Below the pieces are notes generated by a model, which was not told where the DNA came from, did not search any database, and worked only from the letters and a program-made list of their open reading frames with translations. A program made the translations under genes and the position numbers. Shown here piece after piece: positions 32,003-39,073 of a stretch of DNA of 64,000 bases. The stretch covers positions 1-64,000 of the forward strand of contig DASPMY010000012.1 of assembly GCA_035626815.1 (NCBI GenBank), given 5' to 3'. The stretch's first letter is position 1; each line of letters opens with the position of its first letter. This DNA comes from Croceibacterium_A sp035626815 (GTDB lineage Bacteria; Pseudomonadota; Alphaproteobacteria; Sphingomonadales; Sphingomonadaceae).

Positions 32003-34114
32003 GTGTTCTCCAAGATCCTCATCGCCAACCGCGGGGAGATCGCCTGCCGCGTCATCCGCACGGCGCGGCGGATGGGAATTGCGACGGTGGCGGTCTATTC
32101 GGATGCCGATGCGCGCGCGCCGCATGTCAGGCAAGCGGACGAGGCGGTGCATATCGGGCCCTCGCCCGCCTCTGAAAGCTACCTGCGGGCCGACAAGATC
32201 ATCGAGGCGTGCAAGGCGACCGGGGCGGAGGCGGTGCATCCGGGCTACGGCTTCCTCAGCGAGCGGGCGAGCTTCGTCGAGGCGCTCGAGGCCGAGGGGA
32301 TCGCGTTCATCGGCCCGCCGGCGAGCGCGATCGCGGCGATGGGCGACAAGATCGAGAGCAAGAAGCTGGCGCTCGCCGCCGGCGTCAATGTCGTGCCCGG
32401 CTTCGTCGGCGAGATCGCCGATGCCGACCACGCGGTGAAGATTGCCGGTGAGATCGGCTATCCAGTGATGATGAAGGCCAGCGCCGGGGGCGGCGGCAAG
32501 GGCATGCGGCTGGCGTGGTCGGAGCAGGACGTGCGCGAGGGGTTCGAGGCGACCAGGCGCGAGGGGCTCAACTCGTTCGGCGACGACCGGGTGTTCATCG
32601 AGAAGTTCATCGAGGACCCGCGCCACATCGAGATCCAGCTGCTCGGCGACAAGCACGGCAACCTCGTGCACCTCAACGAGCGCGAATGCTCGATCCAGCG
32701 GCGCCACCAGAAGGTGGTCGAGGAAGCGCCCTCCCCGTTCGTCACGCCCGCGATGCGCTTGGCGATGGGCGAGCAGGCGATCGCGCTGGCCCGCGCGGTC
32801 GGGTACCATTCGGCCGGCACCGTCGAGCTGATCGTCAGCGGCAACGACCCCACCGGCGAGAGTTTCTACTTCCTCGAGATGAACACCCGGCTCCAGGTCG
32901 AGCATCCGGTGACCGAGGCGATCACCGGCATCGACCTCGTCGAGCAGATGATCAGCGTCGCGGCGGGCGAGAAGCTGGGGTTCACGCAGGCCGATATCGG
33001 CGTGAACGGGTGGGCGATCGAGACGCGGGTCTACGCCGAGGACCCCTATCGCGGCTTCCTGCCGAGCACCGGGCGGCTGGTGCGGTATCGGCCGCCATGC
33101 GAGGTCCTTCGAGACGGGCCTTCGACAACCTCAGTCCCTCCTCAGGATGAGCGGAAATTGGAAAGCTTCGCTCATCCTGAGGAGCGGCTGAGGAGCCGCG
33201 CAGCGGCGTCGCGAAGCCGCGTCTCGAAGGACCCTCCGTACGTCCGCATCGACGATGGCGTCGCCGAGGGGGGCGAGGTGTCGATGTTCTACGACCCGAT
33301 GATCGCCAAGCTGATCACCTGGGCCCCAACTCGCAACGAAGCGGCCGACATGCAGGTCGCGGCACTGGACCGGTTCGAGATCGAGGGGCCGGGGCACAAC
33401 ATCGATTTCCTCAGCGCGCTGATGCAGCACCCACGCTTCCGCGCCGGCGAGCTGACCACCGGGTTCATCGCCGAGGCGTACCCCGAGGGCTTCCACGGCG
33501 CGCCGGCGGACGCGGACCGGCTGCGGGTCATCGCCGCGATCGCGGCCGGGATGGCGTGCACCCGCATGGCCCGCGCCGCGCGCACCTCGCAGCAGCTCAA
33601 CGGCGCGCCGCGGGCGCCGAGCGAGTGGACCGTGCGGATCGGCGGTCACGACTACGAGGTCACGCTCGGCGAGGGCCACGCGATGGTCGACCAGCACAAG
33701 ATCGAGGGCACGTGCGACTGGCGGCCGGGCATGCGCACCGCCACGGCGAGCGGCAACGGCGAGACGCTCGGCCTGATGGTCGTGCGCAAAGGCCTCGACT
33801 GGCTCATCACCACCCACGGCGCCCGCCACCGCGCGCGGGCCCTGCCCGCCCGCCTCGCCCCGCTCGCGGCGCATATGCTCGAAAAGACCCCGCCCGACCT
33901 GTCGCGCTTGCTGATCTGCCCGATGCCGGGGCTGCTGGTCGCGCTCAATGTCGGGGTGGGCGACACGGTCGAGCCCGGCCAGCCGCTCGCCACGATCGAG
34001 GCGATGAAGATGGAGAACATCTTGCGCGCGCATCACCGCGGCACGGTCAAGGCGGTCAACGCCGAGGTCGGCGAGAGCCTCGCCGCCGACGCGGTGATCC
34101 TCGAGCTCGAATGA
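32003..34114 (+). CDS. pccA: Propionyl-CoA carboxylase alpha subunit (BC-BT-BCCP), with repeat-derived insert
   Basis: A 703-aa biotin carboxylase-carrier fusion. It begins FSKILIANRGEIACRVIRTARRMGIATVAVY, has the ATP loop KASAGGGGKGMRLAW and ends with a biotin domain with EAMKMEN (K669). It carboxylates biotin for acyl-CoA carboxylation; propionyl-CoA is chosen because mce, mcm and bioB are adjacent. Residues ~368-411, encoded by a family A REP element at 33103-33233, are an in-frame insert between RYRPP and YVRIDDGVAEGGEVSMFYDPMIAKLI. No carboxyltransferase beta (pccB) of the crotonase type is in the window. Start GTG abuts the previous stop; it overlaps the next gene by ATGA. Confidence 0.9.
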   Translation: MFSKILIANRGEIACRVIRTARRMGIATVAVYSDADARAPHVRQADEAVHIGPSPASESYLRADKIIEACKATGAEAVHPGYGFLSERASFVEALEAEGIAFIGPPASAIAAMGDKIESKKLALAAGVNVVPGFVGEIADADHAVKIAGEIGYPVMMKASAGGGGKGMRLAWSEQDVREGFEATRREGLNSFGDDRVFIEKFIEDPRHIEIQLLGDKHGNLVHLNERECSIQRRHQKVVEEAPSPFVTPAMRLAMGEQAIALARAVGYHSAGTVELIVSGNDPTGESFYFLEMNTRLQVEHPVTEAITGIDLVEQMISVAAGEKLGFTQADIGVNGWAIETRVYAEDPYRGFLPSTGRLVRYRPPCEVLRDGPSTTSVPPQDERKLESFAHPEERLRSRAAASRSRVSKDPPYVRIDDGVAEGGEVSMFYDPMIAKLITWAPTRNEAADMQVAALDRFEIEGPGHNIDFLSALMQHPRFRAGELTTGFIAEAYPEGFHGAPADADRLRVIAAIAAGMACTRMARAARTSQQLNGAPRAPSEWTVRIGGHDYEVTLGEGHAMVDQHKIEGTCDWRPGMRTATASGNGETLGLMVVRKGLDWLITTHGARHRARALPARLAPLAAHMLEKTPPDLSRLLICPMPGLLVALNVGVGDTVEPGQPLATIEAMKMENILRAHHRGTVKAVNAEVGESLAADAVILELE
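33103..33233. repeat. REPIN-like element inside pccA, family A
   Basis: Outer arms GGTCCTTCGAGACG (33103-33116) and CGTCTCGAAGGACC (33220-33233) are perfect inverted copies, as are inner arms CTCCTCAGGATGAGCG (33138-33153) and CGCTCATCCTGAGGAG (33169-33184). It has no stop in the pccA frame. Confidence 0.9.
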
Positions 34115-34929
34115 CCTTCGATTACCAAGCCTATGTCGCGGATTTCCTGACCGGTGACGACGAGGGCCTGATCGAGCGCTGGTTCGCCGAAGACTGCGCG
34201 ATGGAAAGCGCCAGCGGCACCTTCGAAGGCCATGCCGGGATGCGCCGCTTCCTCGCCTGGGCCCACGACGGGGTGCGCGAATGCCCGCGCATCGTGGCCT
34301 GGGCCCAGCAGGGCCGCGACCTGTTCGCCGAGATCGACATGGACTTCCATGCCGTGAAGGAGCGCGCGGACTTTCCGTTCCGGCACCTGTTCCCCGGCGA
34401 CAGCATCACGGTGAAGTTCCTCACCCACTACGTTCTCGACGATGAGGGCAAGATCCGGCGGCTCAAGACGATGACCTGGCCCGCCGAAAAGGGCGTCAGC
34501 AAGCTGCCGCCGCTCGGTCCGCATCCGAGCCAGCTCGCCGCCTACGGCGCCTACACAGCGGCGTTCTCGAACGGCGATCCGGAGCGCTACACGCGGTTCT
34601 ACACCGACGATGTCGAGCTGCTGCTCGGCTCGGTGCCGCCGATGCGCGGCAAGCAGGCGATCGCGGATTTCTACACCGCGATGTTCAAGCGCGTGCGCGA
34701 GAGCCTGACGGTGCATTCGATAACGGCGAGCGAGCGGGAGATCGTCAGCGACACCACCAGCCGCTTCACCGCCATCGCCGACGCGCCGGACTTCGTGGTC
34801 GGAGCGCTGAGCCAAGGCGACTATATCGAGGTGCGCGTGCTGGTGACCTACAGCTTGCGCGACGGGCTGATCGAGCGGATCGCCGTCAAGCGCGCGGGCG
34901 ACCCGGTGACGGTGCGGGCGGATCGCTAA
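34111..34929 (+). CDS. Tandem SnoaL/NTF2-like protein, cytoplasmic
   Basis: A 272-aa protein of two NTF2-like (SnoaL-type) domains. The first is about 1-125 (YVADFLTGDDEGLIERWFAEDCAMES ... TVKFLTHYVLDDEGKIRR); the second about 145-270 (AYTAAFSNGDPERYTRFYTDDVELLLGS ... VRVLVTYSLRDGLIERI). There is no signal peptide. It is overlapped by pccA (ATGA), so it is made with that subunit. Such domains are often isomerases, dehydratases or ligand carriers. A role in acyl-CoA or keto-acid chemistry is possible but unproven. Confidence 0.75.
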   Translation: MTFDYQAYVADFLTGDDEGLIERWFAEDCAMESASGTFEGHAGMRRFLAWAHDGVRECPRIVAWAQQGRDLFAEIDMDFHAVKERADFPFRHLFPGDSITVKFLTHYVLDDEGKIRRLKTMTWPAEKGVSKLPPLGPHPSQLAAYGAYTAAFSNGDPERYTRFYTDDVELLLGSVPPMRGKQAIADFYTAMFKRVRESLTVHSITASEREIVSDTTSRFTAIADAPDFVVGALSQGDYIEVRVLVTYSLRDGLIERIAVKRAGDPVTVRADR

Positions 34930-34933
34930 CCGC

Positions 34934-35020
34934 GCCCACCCCAGCCCCTCCCGCAAGCGGGAGGGGAGCAACTCGCACGGCCAATTCCCCTCCCGCTTGC
35001 GGGAGGGGTCAGGGGTGGGC
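34934..35020. repeat. REPIN-like inverted repeat, family E
   Basis: CCCCTCCCGCAAGCGGGAGGGG and CCCCTCCCGCTTGCG... are palindromic halves, flanked by GCCCACCCC and its complement. The element ends the SnoaL operon and also contains the last codons and stop of the convergent gene at 35009. Confidence 0.9.
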
Positions 35021-35572
35021 CAGTCGCAGCATCCGCGCCGCCTCCGCCAGATCCTCCGGCGTGTCGACATCGCGCAGCATTCCGGGCGGAGGATCGAGCA
35101 GCCTCGCGCGGCTCAACAGCGGGCCTGCGCCGCGATCGCCGGTCAGCCGCGAGGCCTTCTCGATCATCCGCTTGTCGAGCAGCGCCGGAACGCCCGCATG
35201 CCGCGCGGGATAACGCGTGGCGGCGGGTGCGGTGCGGGCGCCCAGCTCGCGCAGGTAGTCGGCGGTGACCAGCGGCATGTCGGCGAGCAGGACCAGCAGC
35301 GCGTCTTTTCCTGCGGGCACCAGCCGCGCTGCGAGCGCGAGCGACGACGCTAGTCCGGCCTCCGGATGCGGATTGACCGCCCGGGTCCAGCCGCCGGCGA
35401 ACGACACCCACTCGGGCCCGGTAATGATCGTGCCCGGTCCCAGCTCCGCCGCCTCGACCGCCTCGATCGCCCAGCGCCCGAGCGGCTTGCCGGCGCACGG
35501 CGCCTCAAGCTTGTCGCCGCCGAACCGCGTGCCCCGTCCGGCCGCGAGCACCGCGACCGCGGGCCTAGCCAT
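35009..35572 (-). CDS. MocA/MobA-like nucleotidyltransferase
   Basis: A 187-aa NTP transferase that likely adds CMP or GMP to molybdenum cofactor. The N-terminal nucleotide loop is AVLAAGRGTRFGGDKLEAP, and LVLLADMPLVTADYL supplies the metal Asp. It overlaps XdhC by 8 bp (start ATG 35572) and lies in the same operon as a tannase, with a molybdenum hydroxylase pair 3.5 kb away. Its last three residues and stop codon come from the family E repeat at 34934-35020, so the gene may have been trimmed there. Confidence 0.82.
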   Translation of the reverse strand: MARPAVAVLAAGRGTRFGGDKLEAPCAGKPLGRWAIEAVEAAELGPGTIITGPEWVSFAGGWTRAVNPHPEAGLASSLALAARLVPAGKDALLVLLADMPLVTADYLRELGARTAPAATRYPARHAGVPALLDKRMIEKASRLTGDRGAGPLLSRARLLDPPPGMLRDVDTPEDLAEAARMLRLAHP

Positions 35573-36401
35573 GCGGATGCAGCGCCTCGTACTCGCCGAC
35601 GATCTCGGCCAGCACCGACAGCGCCAGCACGCCCGGCTCGCGGCTGTGGGTGATGACGCCGACCGGCGAACGGATGCGGCCGAGCTGCTCGGGCGGCAGG
35701 CCGCGGGCCGCGAGGCGCTCGATGCGCCCGCGCCGGGCTTCGAACCCACCCTGCGCGCCGATATGGAACGCCGGCGTGTCGAGCGCCCATTCGAGGATCG
35801 GCCGCTCCCACTCGTGGTCGTGGAACAGCAGCACGACCGCCGTCCATGGGTCCGCGGCGAGCCCGGCGGGGCGCCGGCCGAGCGACAGCGCGTCCTTACC
35901 GTGCGCGCGCGCGTCGATCCCGGCCGCCGCCGCCAGCGCGACGAGCGCGGCCAGCTCGGGCCCCTCGCCGAACAGCTGCAGGCGCAGCGCGGGGATGTAG
36001 CGCCGCATCGGCAGCCCGAGCGCGGGCAGCACCATGATCGCTTCCTCACGCCCGTCGAGCCGCTCGACCGCGGCGCGGCACAAGTCCCGCTCGGGCTCCG
36101 GATCGATCAGGACGTCGAGACCGCTGCCGCACGGCAGGCGGAAGTCGATCAGCTCCGAGCCCGCGCCGAAGCGCTTGACCACCGGTCCGTCGGCCGCGGC
36201 GATCTCGCTCGCCAGCTGCTTCTCGAGGCAGCCGTCGGCAAGGCTGCCGGTGATCGCGCCGTCAGGCCCGACCGCGAGCTGCGCGCCGACCCGGCGCGAG
36301 AAGCTGCCCTCGATGCCGATCACCGTGCACAGCCCCACGCCCGGCGCGCATGCCGCGCGCAGGGCGGCCCGGTCGTCGGCCCAGAGCGTCGCCAGGGTCA
36401 G
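35565..36401 (-). CDS. XdhC/CoxF-family molybdenum-enzyme maturation protein
   Basis: A ~278-aa XdhC-like chaperone for sulfuration or cofactor insertion in molybdenum hydroxylases. Typical marks are VIGIEGSFSRRVGAQLAVGPDG, TGSLADGCLEKQL, FRLPCGSGLDVLIDP and THSREPGVLALSVLAEIVG. No ATG, GTG or TTG fits at the expected point. CTG at 36401 overlaps the tannase stop and is chosen tentatively; a GTG at 36617 lies deep inside the tannase gene. Coupling with the tannase is clear from the 4-bp overlap. Confidence 0.78.
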   Translation of the reverse strand: MTLATLWADDRAALRAACAPGVGLCTVIGIEGSFSRRVGAQLAVGPDGAITGSLADGCLEKQLASEIAAADGPVVKRFGAGSELIDFRLPCGSGLDVLIDPEPERDLCRAAVERLDGREEAIMVLPALGLPMRRYIPALRLQLFGEGPELAALVALAAAAGIDARAHGKDALSLGRRPAGLAADPWTAVVLLFHDHEWERPILEWALDTPAFHIGAQGGFEARRGRIERLAARGLPPEQLGRIRSPVGVITHSREPGVLALSVLAEIVGEYEALHPHG

Positions 36402-37957
36402 CCTCGCTCGCCGATTGCCGCGCTCGGAGCCACGCAGGTGAAGCTCGAGGCAGTGTTCGGATCGCCGCCGCCGTTGTAGCGGGCGTAGCGCGGGTATGGG
36501 CACAGCGGCCTCGATTGGGCGGGTCGGACAGGGGGCTGCGGCGAGTCCGCCGCCGCACCGCCCACTGCGGGGCGAGTGGCCCGGATCGCATCCGGCGCAA
36601 CACCGGTCGTCGCCCACTCGTCAAGCGCACCAAGTATATCGAACTCAAGGCCGCCCGCGCCACCGCCGCAGTGATCCATCCCCGGGACCATGAACAGCCG
36701 GTACTGATCGGCCGCCTGTTGTGCGTTCAGCGTCGGCATCAGCTCATCGTGGAACCGCAGCGAATTGTTCGCCGGGATCAGCCCATCGGCCCAACCGTGG
36801 CTCATCAACAGCTTGCCGCCGCGCGCAAAGAACGCGCCGAGACCCGTCGCCGGCACGTCCAGAATGTGCGCGCCGTAAACCCGCCCGGCCGCGGCATCGG
36901 CGGTGTAGTCGAAGGTCTTCCACTCCCATCCCGGCCGGTCGGCGAATGCCAGCATCGTGAAATAGGTCAGTGCGACCGGGAACGGCTGCTGCCCTTGGGT
37001 AAGAACGGCGAGTTGGAGCTCGCTGCCGGCCGGCCAGCCCGGCAGGCCCGGCGGCCCGCGATAGAGCGCGCGCATTGTGTCAGCCTGCGCGACGCTCAGC
37101 GTGGTCACGGTCCCGGGATCGAACGCGCACTGGTTCGGCAGGCCGATCAGCCCGTCTTCGAGGCCGTCGAGCTTGTCGCATTGCGTCAAAGCCGCCCGAT
37201 AAACCGCGCTGACCAGCGGTGGCGACAGCGCCGCGCCCGGCTCGCGTTGCGGCTGCCAGCCGGCCCACATCGACTGGGTCATCAGGTCGGTCATCGGGTT
37301 GGCCGGAGCCATCGCGCTGATCGCGTCGTAGTCCTCGGGATAGCGGTACGCCGCCATCAGCCCCTGGCGCCCGCCCGTCGAGCACGACTCCCACAGCGAG
37401 AGCGACGGACCGCGGCCGTAGAACGCCGCGATCGCGTGCTTGGCGCTCACGGCGGTCTCGTGCACCGCGCGGTGGCCGAAATCGACGAGCTTCTCGGGGT
37501 GGCCGATCGCCCATTCGGCGGTCAGCCCGTTGCCGGTGTGGCCGGTGTCGGTGGCCGCGACCGCATAACCTCGCGCCAGCGCCGCGCCGAGCTCGCCGTA
37601 GCTGATCGTGCCGGCCCAGATGCCGTTGCCGATACCGACATACTTGCCGTTCCACCCGCCGATGGGCAGCCAGACCTCCGACTTGATGTCAGAATCGCTC
37701 GACGGGGTCAGCGTCGCTTGCACCCGGCAAAACGCGGGCAGGCTCGAGAAACGGCCCGGCGGAACCCCCGGCGGCCCGCCGGCGCCGGCAGGCGGCTGAA
37801 ACGCGCCCGCCGCCACCACCGTCGCCCCGGTGACCTTGCCGTTCGGCAGCGCGAGATCAGCAAGCTCGCCGCACTCCGCCGCGGCGACCGGCCCGGCCCA
37901 CGCCGCCACCACCGCCGCGCCCGCCAGGGTCATCGTCTTCAAGCGTCGCCTTGCCAT
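36398..37957 (-). CDS. Tannase/feruloyl esterase-family protein
   Basis: A 519-aa exported esterase. Signal peptide about 1-27 (ARRRLKTMTLAGAAVVAAWAGPVAAA). The nucleophile motif is ESCSTGGRQGLMAAYRYPEDYD, the acid is in SHGWADGLIP and the His in VPGMDHCGGG. The paired cysteines next to Ser and His match the disulfide of this family. It should hydrolyse aromatic carboxylic esters (gallate, ferulate or terephthalate-type). ATG 37957 follows GGGGAGA at good spacing. Divergent from the NTF2-like gene at 38071. Confidence 0.9.
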   Translation of the reverse strand: MARRRLKTMTLAGAAVVAAWAGPVAAAECGELADLALPNGKVTGATVVAAGAFQPPAGAGGPPGVPPGRFSSLPAFCRVQATLTPSSDSDIKSEVWLPIGGWNGKYVGIGNGIWAGTISYGELGAALARGYAVAATDTGHTGNGLTAEWAIGHPEKLVDFGHRAVHETAVSAKHAIAAFYGRGPSLSLWESCSTGGRQGLMAAYRYPEDYDAISAMAPANPMTDLMTQSMWAGWQPQREPGAALSPPLVSAVYRAALTQCDKLDGLEDGLIGLPNQCAFDPGTVTTLSVAQADTMRALYRGPPGLPGWPAGSELQLAVLTQGQQPFPVALTYFTMLAFADRPGWEWKTFDYTADAAAGRVYGAHILDVPATGLGAFFARGGKLLMSHGWADGLIPANNSLRFHDELMPTLNAQQAADQYRLFMVPGMDHCGGGAGGLEFDILGALDEWATTGVAPDAIRATRPAVGGAAADSPQPPVRPAQSRPLCPYPRYARYNGGGDPNTASSFTCVAPSAAIGERG

Positions 37958-38070
37958 GGCTCGTCTCCCCTTTCGCCCCGTCATAACCGGCTTTGCAGCG
38001 AAGGCCACAAGCTCCATACTCGCGGCCAACCCGGCGACGACCGGACAAGAGGGACGAGGGGACCGCCGAC

Positions 38071-39036
38071 ATGAACAAGCTGATTTTCGCCGCGGCGTTC
38101 GCGCTGGCGCTTCCGGCCGCCGCGCAGGCGCAGGACTGCGACCGCGAATGCCTGATCAAGCTCGCCGACGACTATGCGGCCGCGCTGGTCGCGCACGATC
38201 CGGCGCGGGTGCCCCTGGCGAGCGACATCGTGACGGTCGAGAACGCGAGGAAGGTCGCGCGCGGCGAGGGGCTATGGCGGACAGCGACCGCGGGACCGAC
38301 CAGTTATGCCATCCACGTGCCCGACCCGGTCTCGCAGCAGGTCGGGCTGATGGCGATGATGGAAGTCGACGGGAAGCCGGCGCTGGTCGGCATCCGCCTC
38401 AAGCGCGAAGGCGCTAGGATCGTCGAGGCCGAGCACATGGTCGCCGGCAACCTCAGCCCCGCCGCGCTCGCCAACCTGCAGGCCCCGCGCCCGGCGCTGC
38501 TGCGCCCGGTGGCCGAGGAATACGCCGATTCGCGCGGCCGGCTGATCCACATCGCCAAGAGCTACTACGACGCGCTCGACCTCAACAACGGCGCCTACAC
38601 GCCCTTCGCTGACGACTGCGAGCGGCGCGAGAACGGCTTCCAGACCGCGCGCAACCCGATGGTCCGCACCACGCCCGGCGGCAACGGCCAGACCGACCCG
38701 GCCCTGGCCTACCTTGGCGGGCTTGGCTGCGAGGCGCAGATGAACACCAACATGTGGGAGTACATCGACACCATCGACAACCGCCGCGTCGAGATCGCCG
38801 ATCCCGTCACTGGCCTGGTCTGGGGCATGAGCCACTTCCGCCACGACATGAAGGAGCCGAGCTATCGCCTGATCGGCGTGCCGTTCGCCACCGAGCGCGT
38901 GATCCGCGCCTCGACCGGGGCCGGCTTCGACCTGCCGGCGATCCACATCTACAAGGTGTGGGGCGGGCAAATGCACGAGATCGAGGCGATGGGCGTGGTC
39001 CTGCCCTACATGTCCCCGACCGGGTGGGAGGAGTGA
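38071..39036 (+). CDS. Secreted NTF2-like protein, CDRECL family
   Basis: A 321-aa exported protein with signal peptide NKLIFAAAFALALPAAAQAQ. The mature start is DCDRECLIKLADDYAAALVAHD, and the second half has YTPFADDCERRENGFQTA, shared with the 14131 protein. It is an intact version of the 9446-9855 remnant. Ends GWEE. A bidirectional terminator follows. Exported function unknown; the neighbouring tannase (divergent) and molybdenum hydroxylase suggest a role in aromatic or terpenoid catabolism. Confidence 0.78.
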   Translation: MNKLIFAAAFALALPAAAQAQDCDRECLIKLADDYAAALVAHDPARVPLASDIVTVENARKVARGEGLWRTATAGPTSYAIHVPDPVSQQVGLMAMMEVDGKPALVGIRLKREGARIVEAEHMVAGNLSPAALANLQAPRPALLRPVAEEYADSRGRLIHIAKSYYDALDLNNGAYTPFADDCERRENGFQTARNPMVRTTPGGNGQTDPALAYLGGLGCEAQMNTNMWEYIDTIDNRRVEIADPVTGLVWGMSHFRHDMKEPSYRLIGVPFATERVIRASTGAGFDLPAIHIYKVWGGQMHEIEAMGVVLPYMSPTGWEE

Positions 39037-39047
39037 TCGCCGGGTCG

Positions 39048-39070
39048 CTCCCCGAGACCGGCTCGGGGAG
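39048..39070. terminator. Bidirectional hairpin between convergent genes
   Basis: CTCCCCGAG-ACCGG-CTCGGGGAG is a perfect 9-bp stem with a 5-base loop. It lies 11 bp after the 38071 gene stop and 3 bp after the stop of the convergent 39074 gene, and could terminate both. Confidence 0.7.
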
Positions 39071-39073
39071 GAC

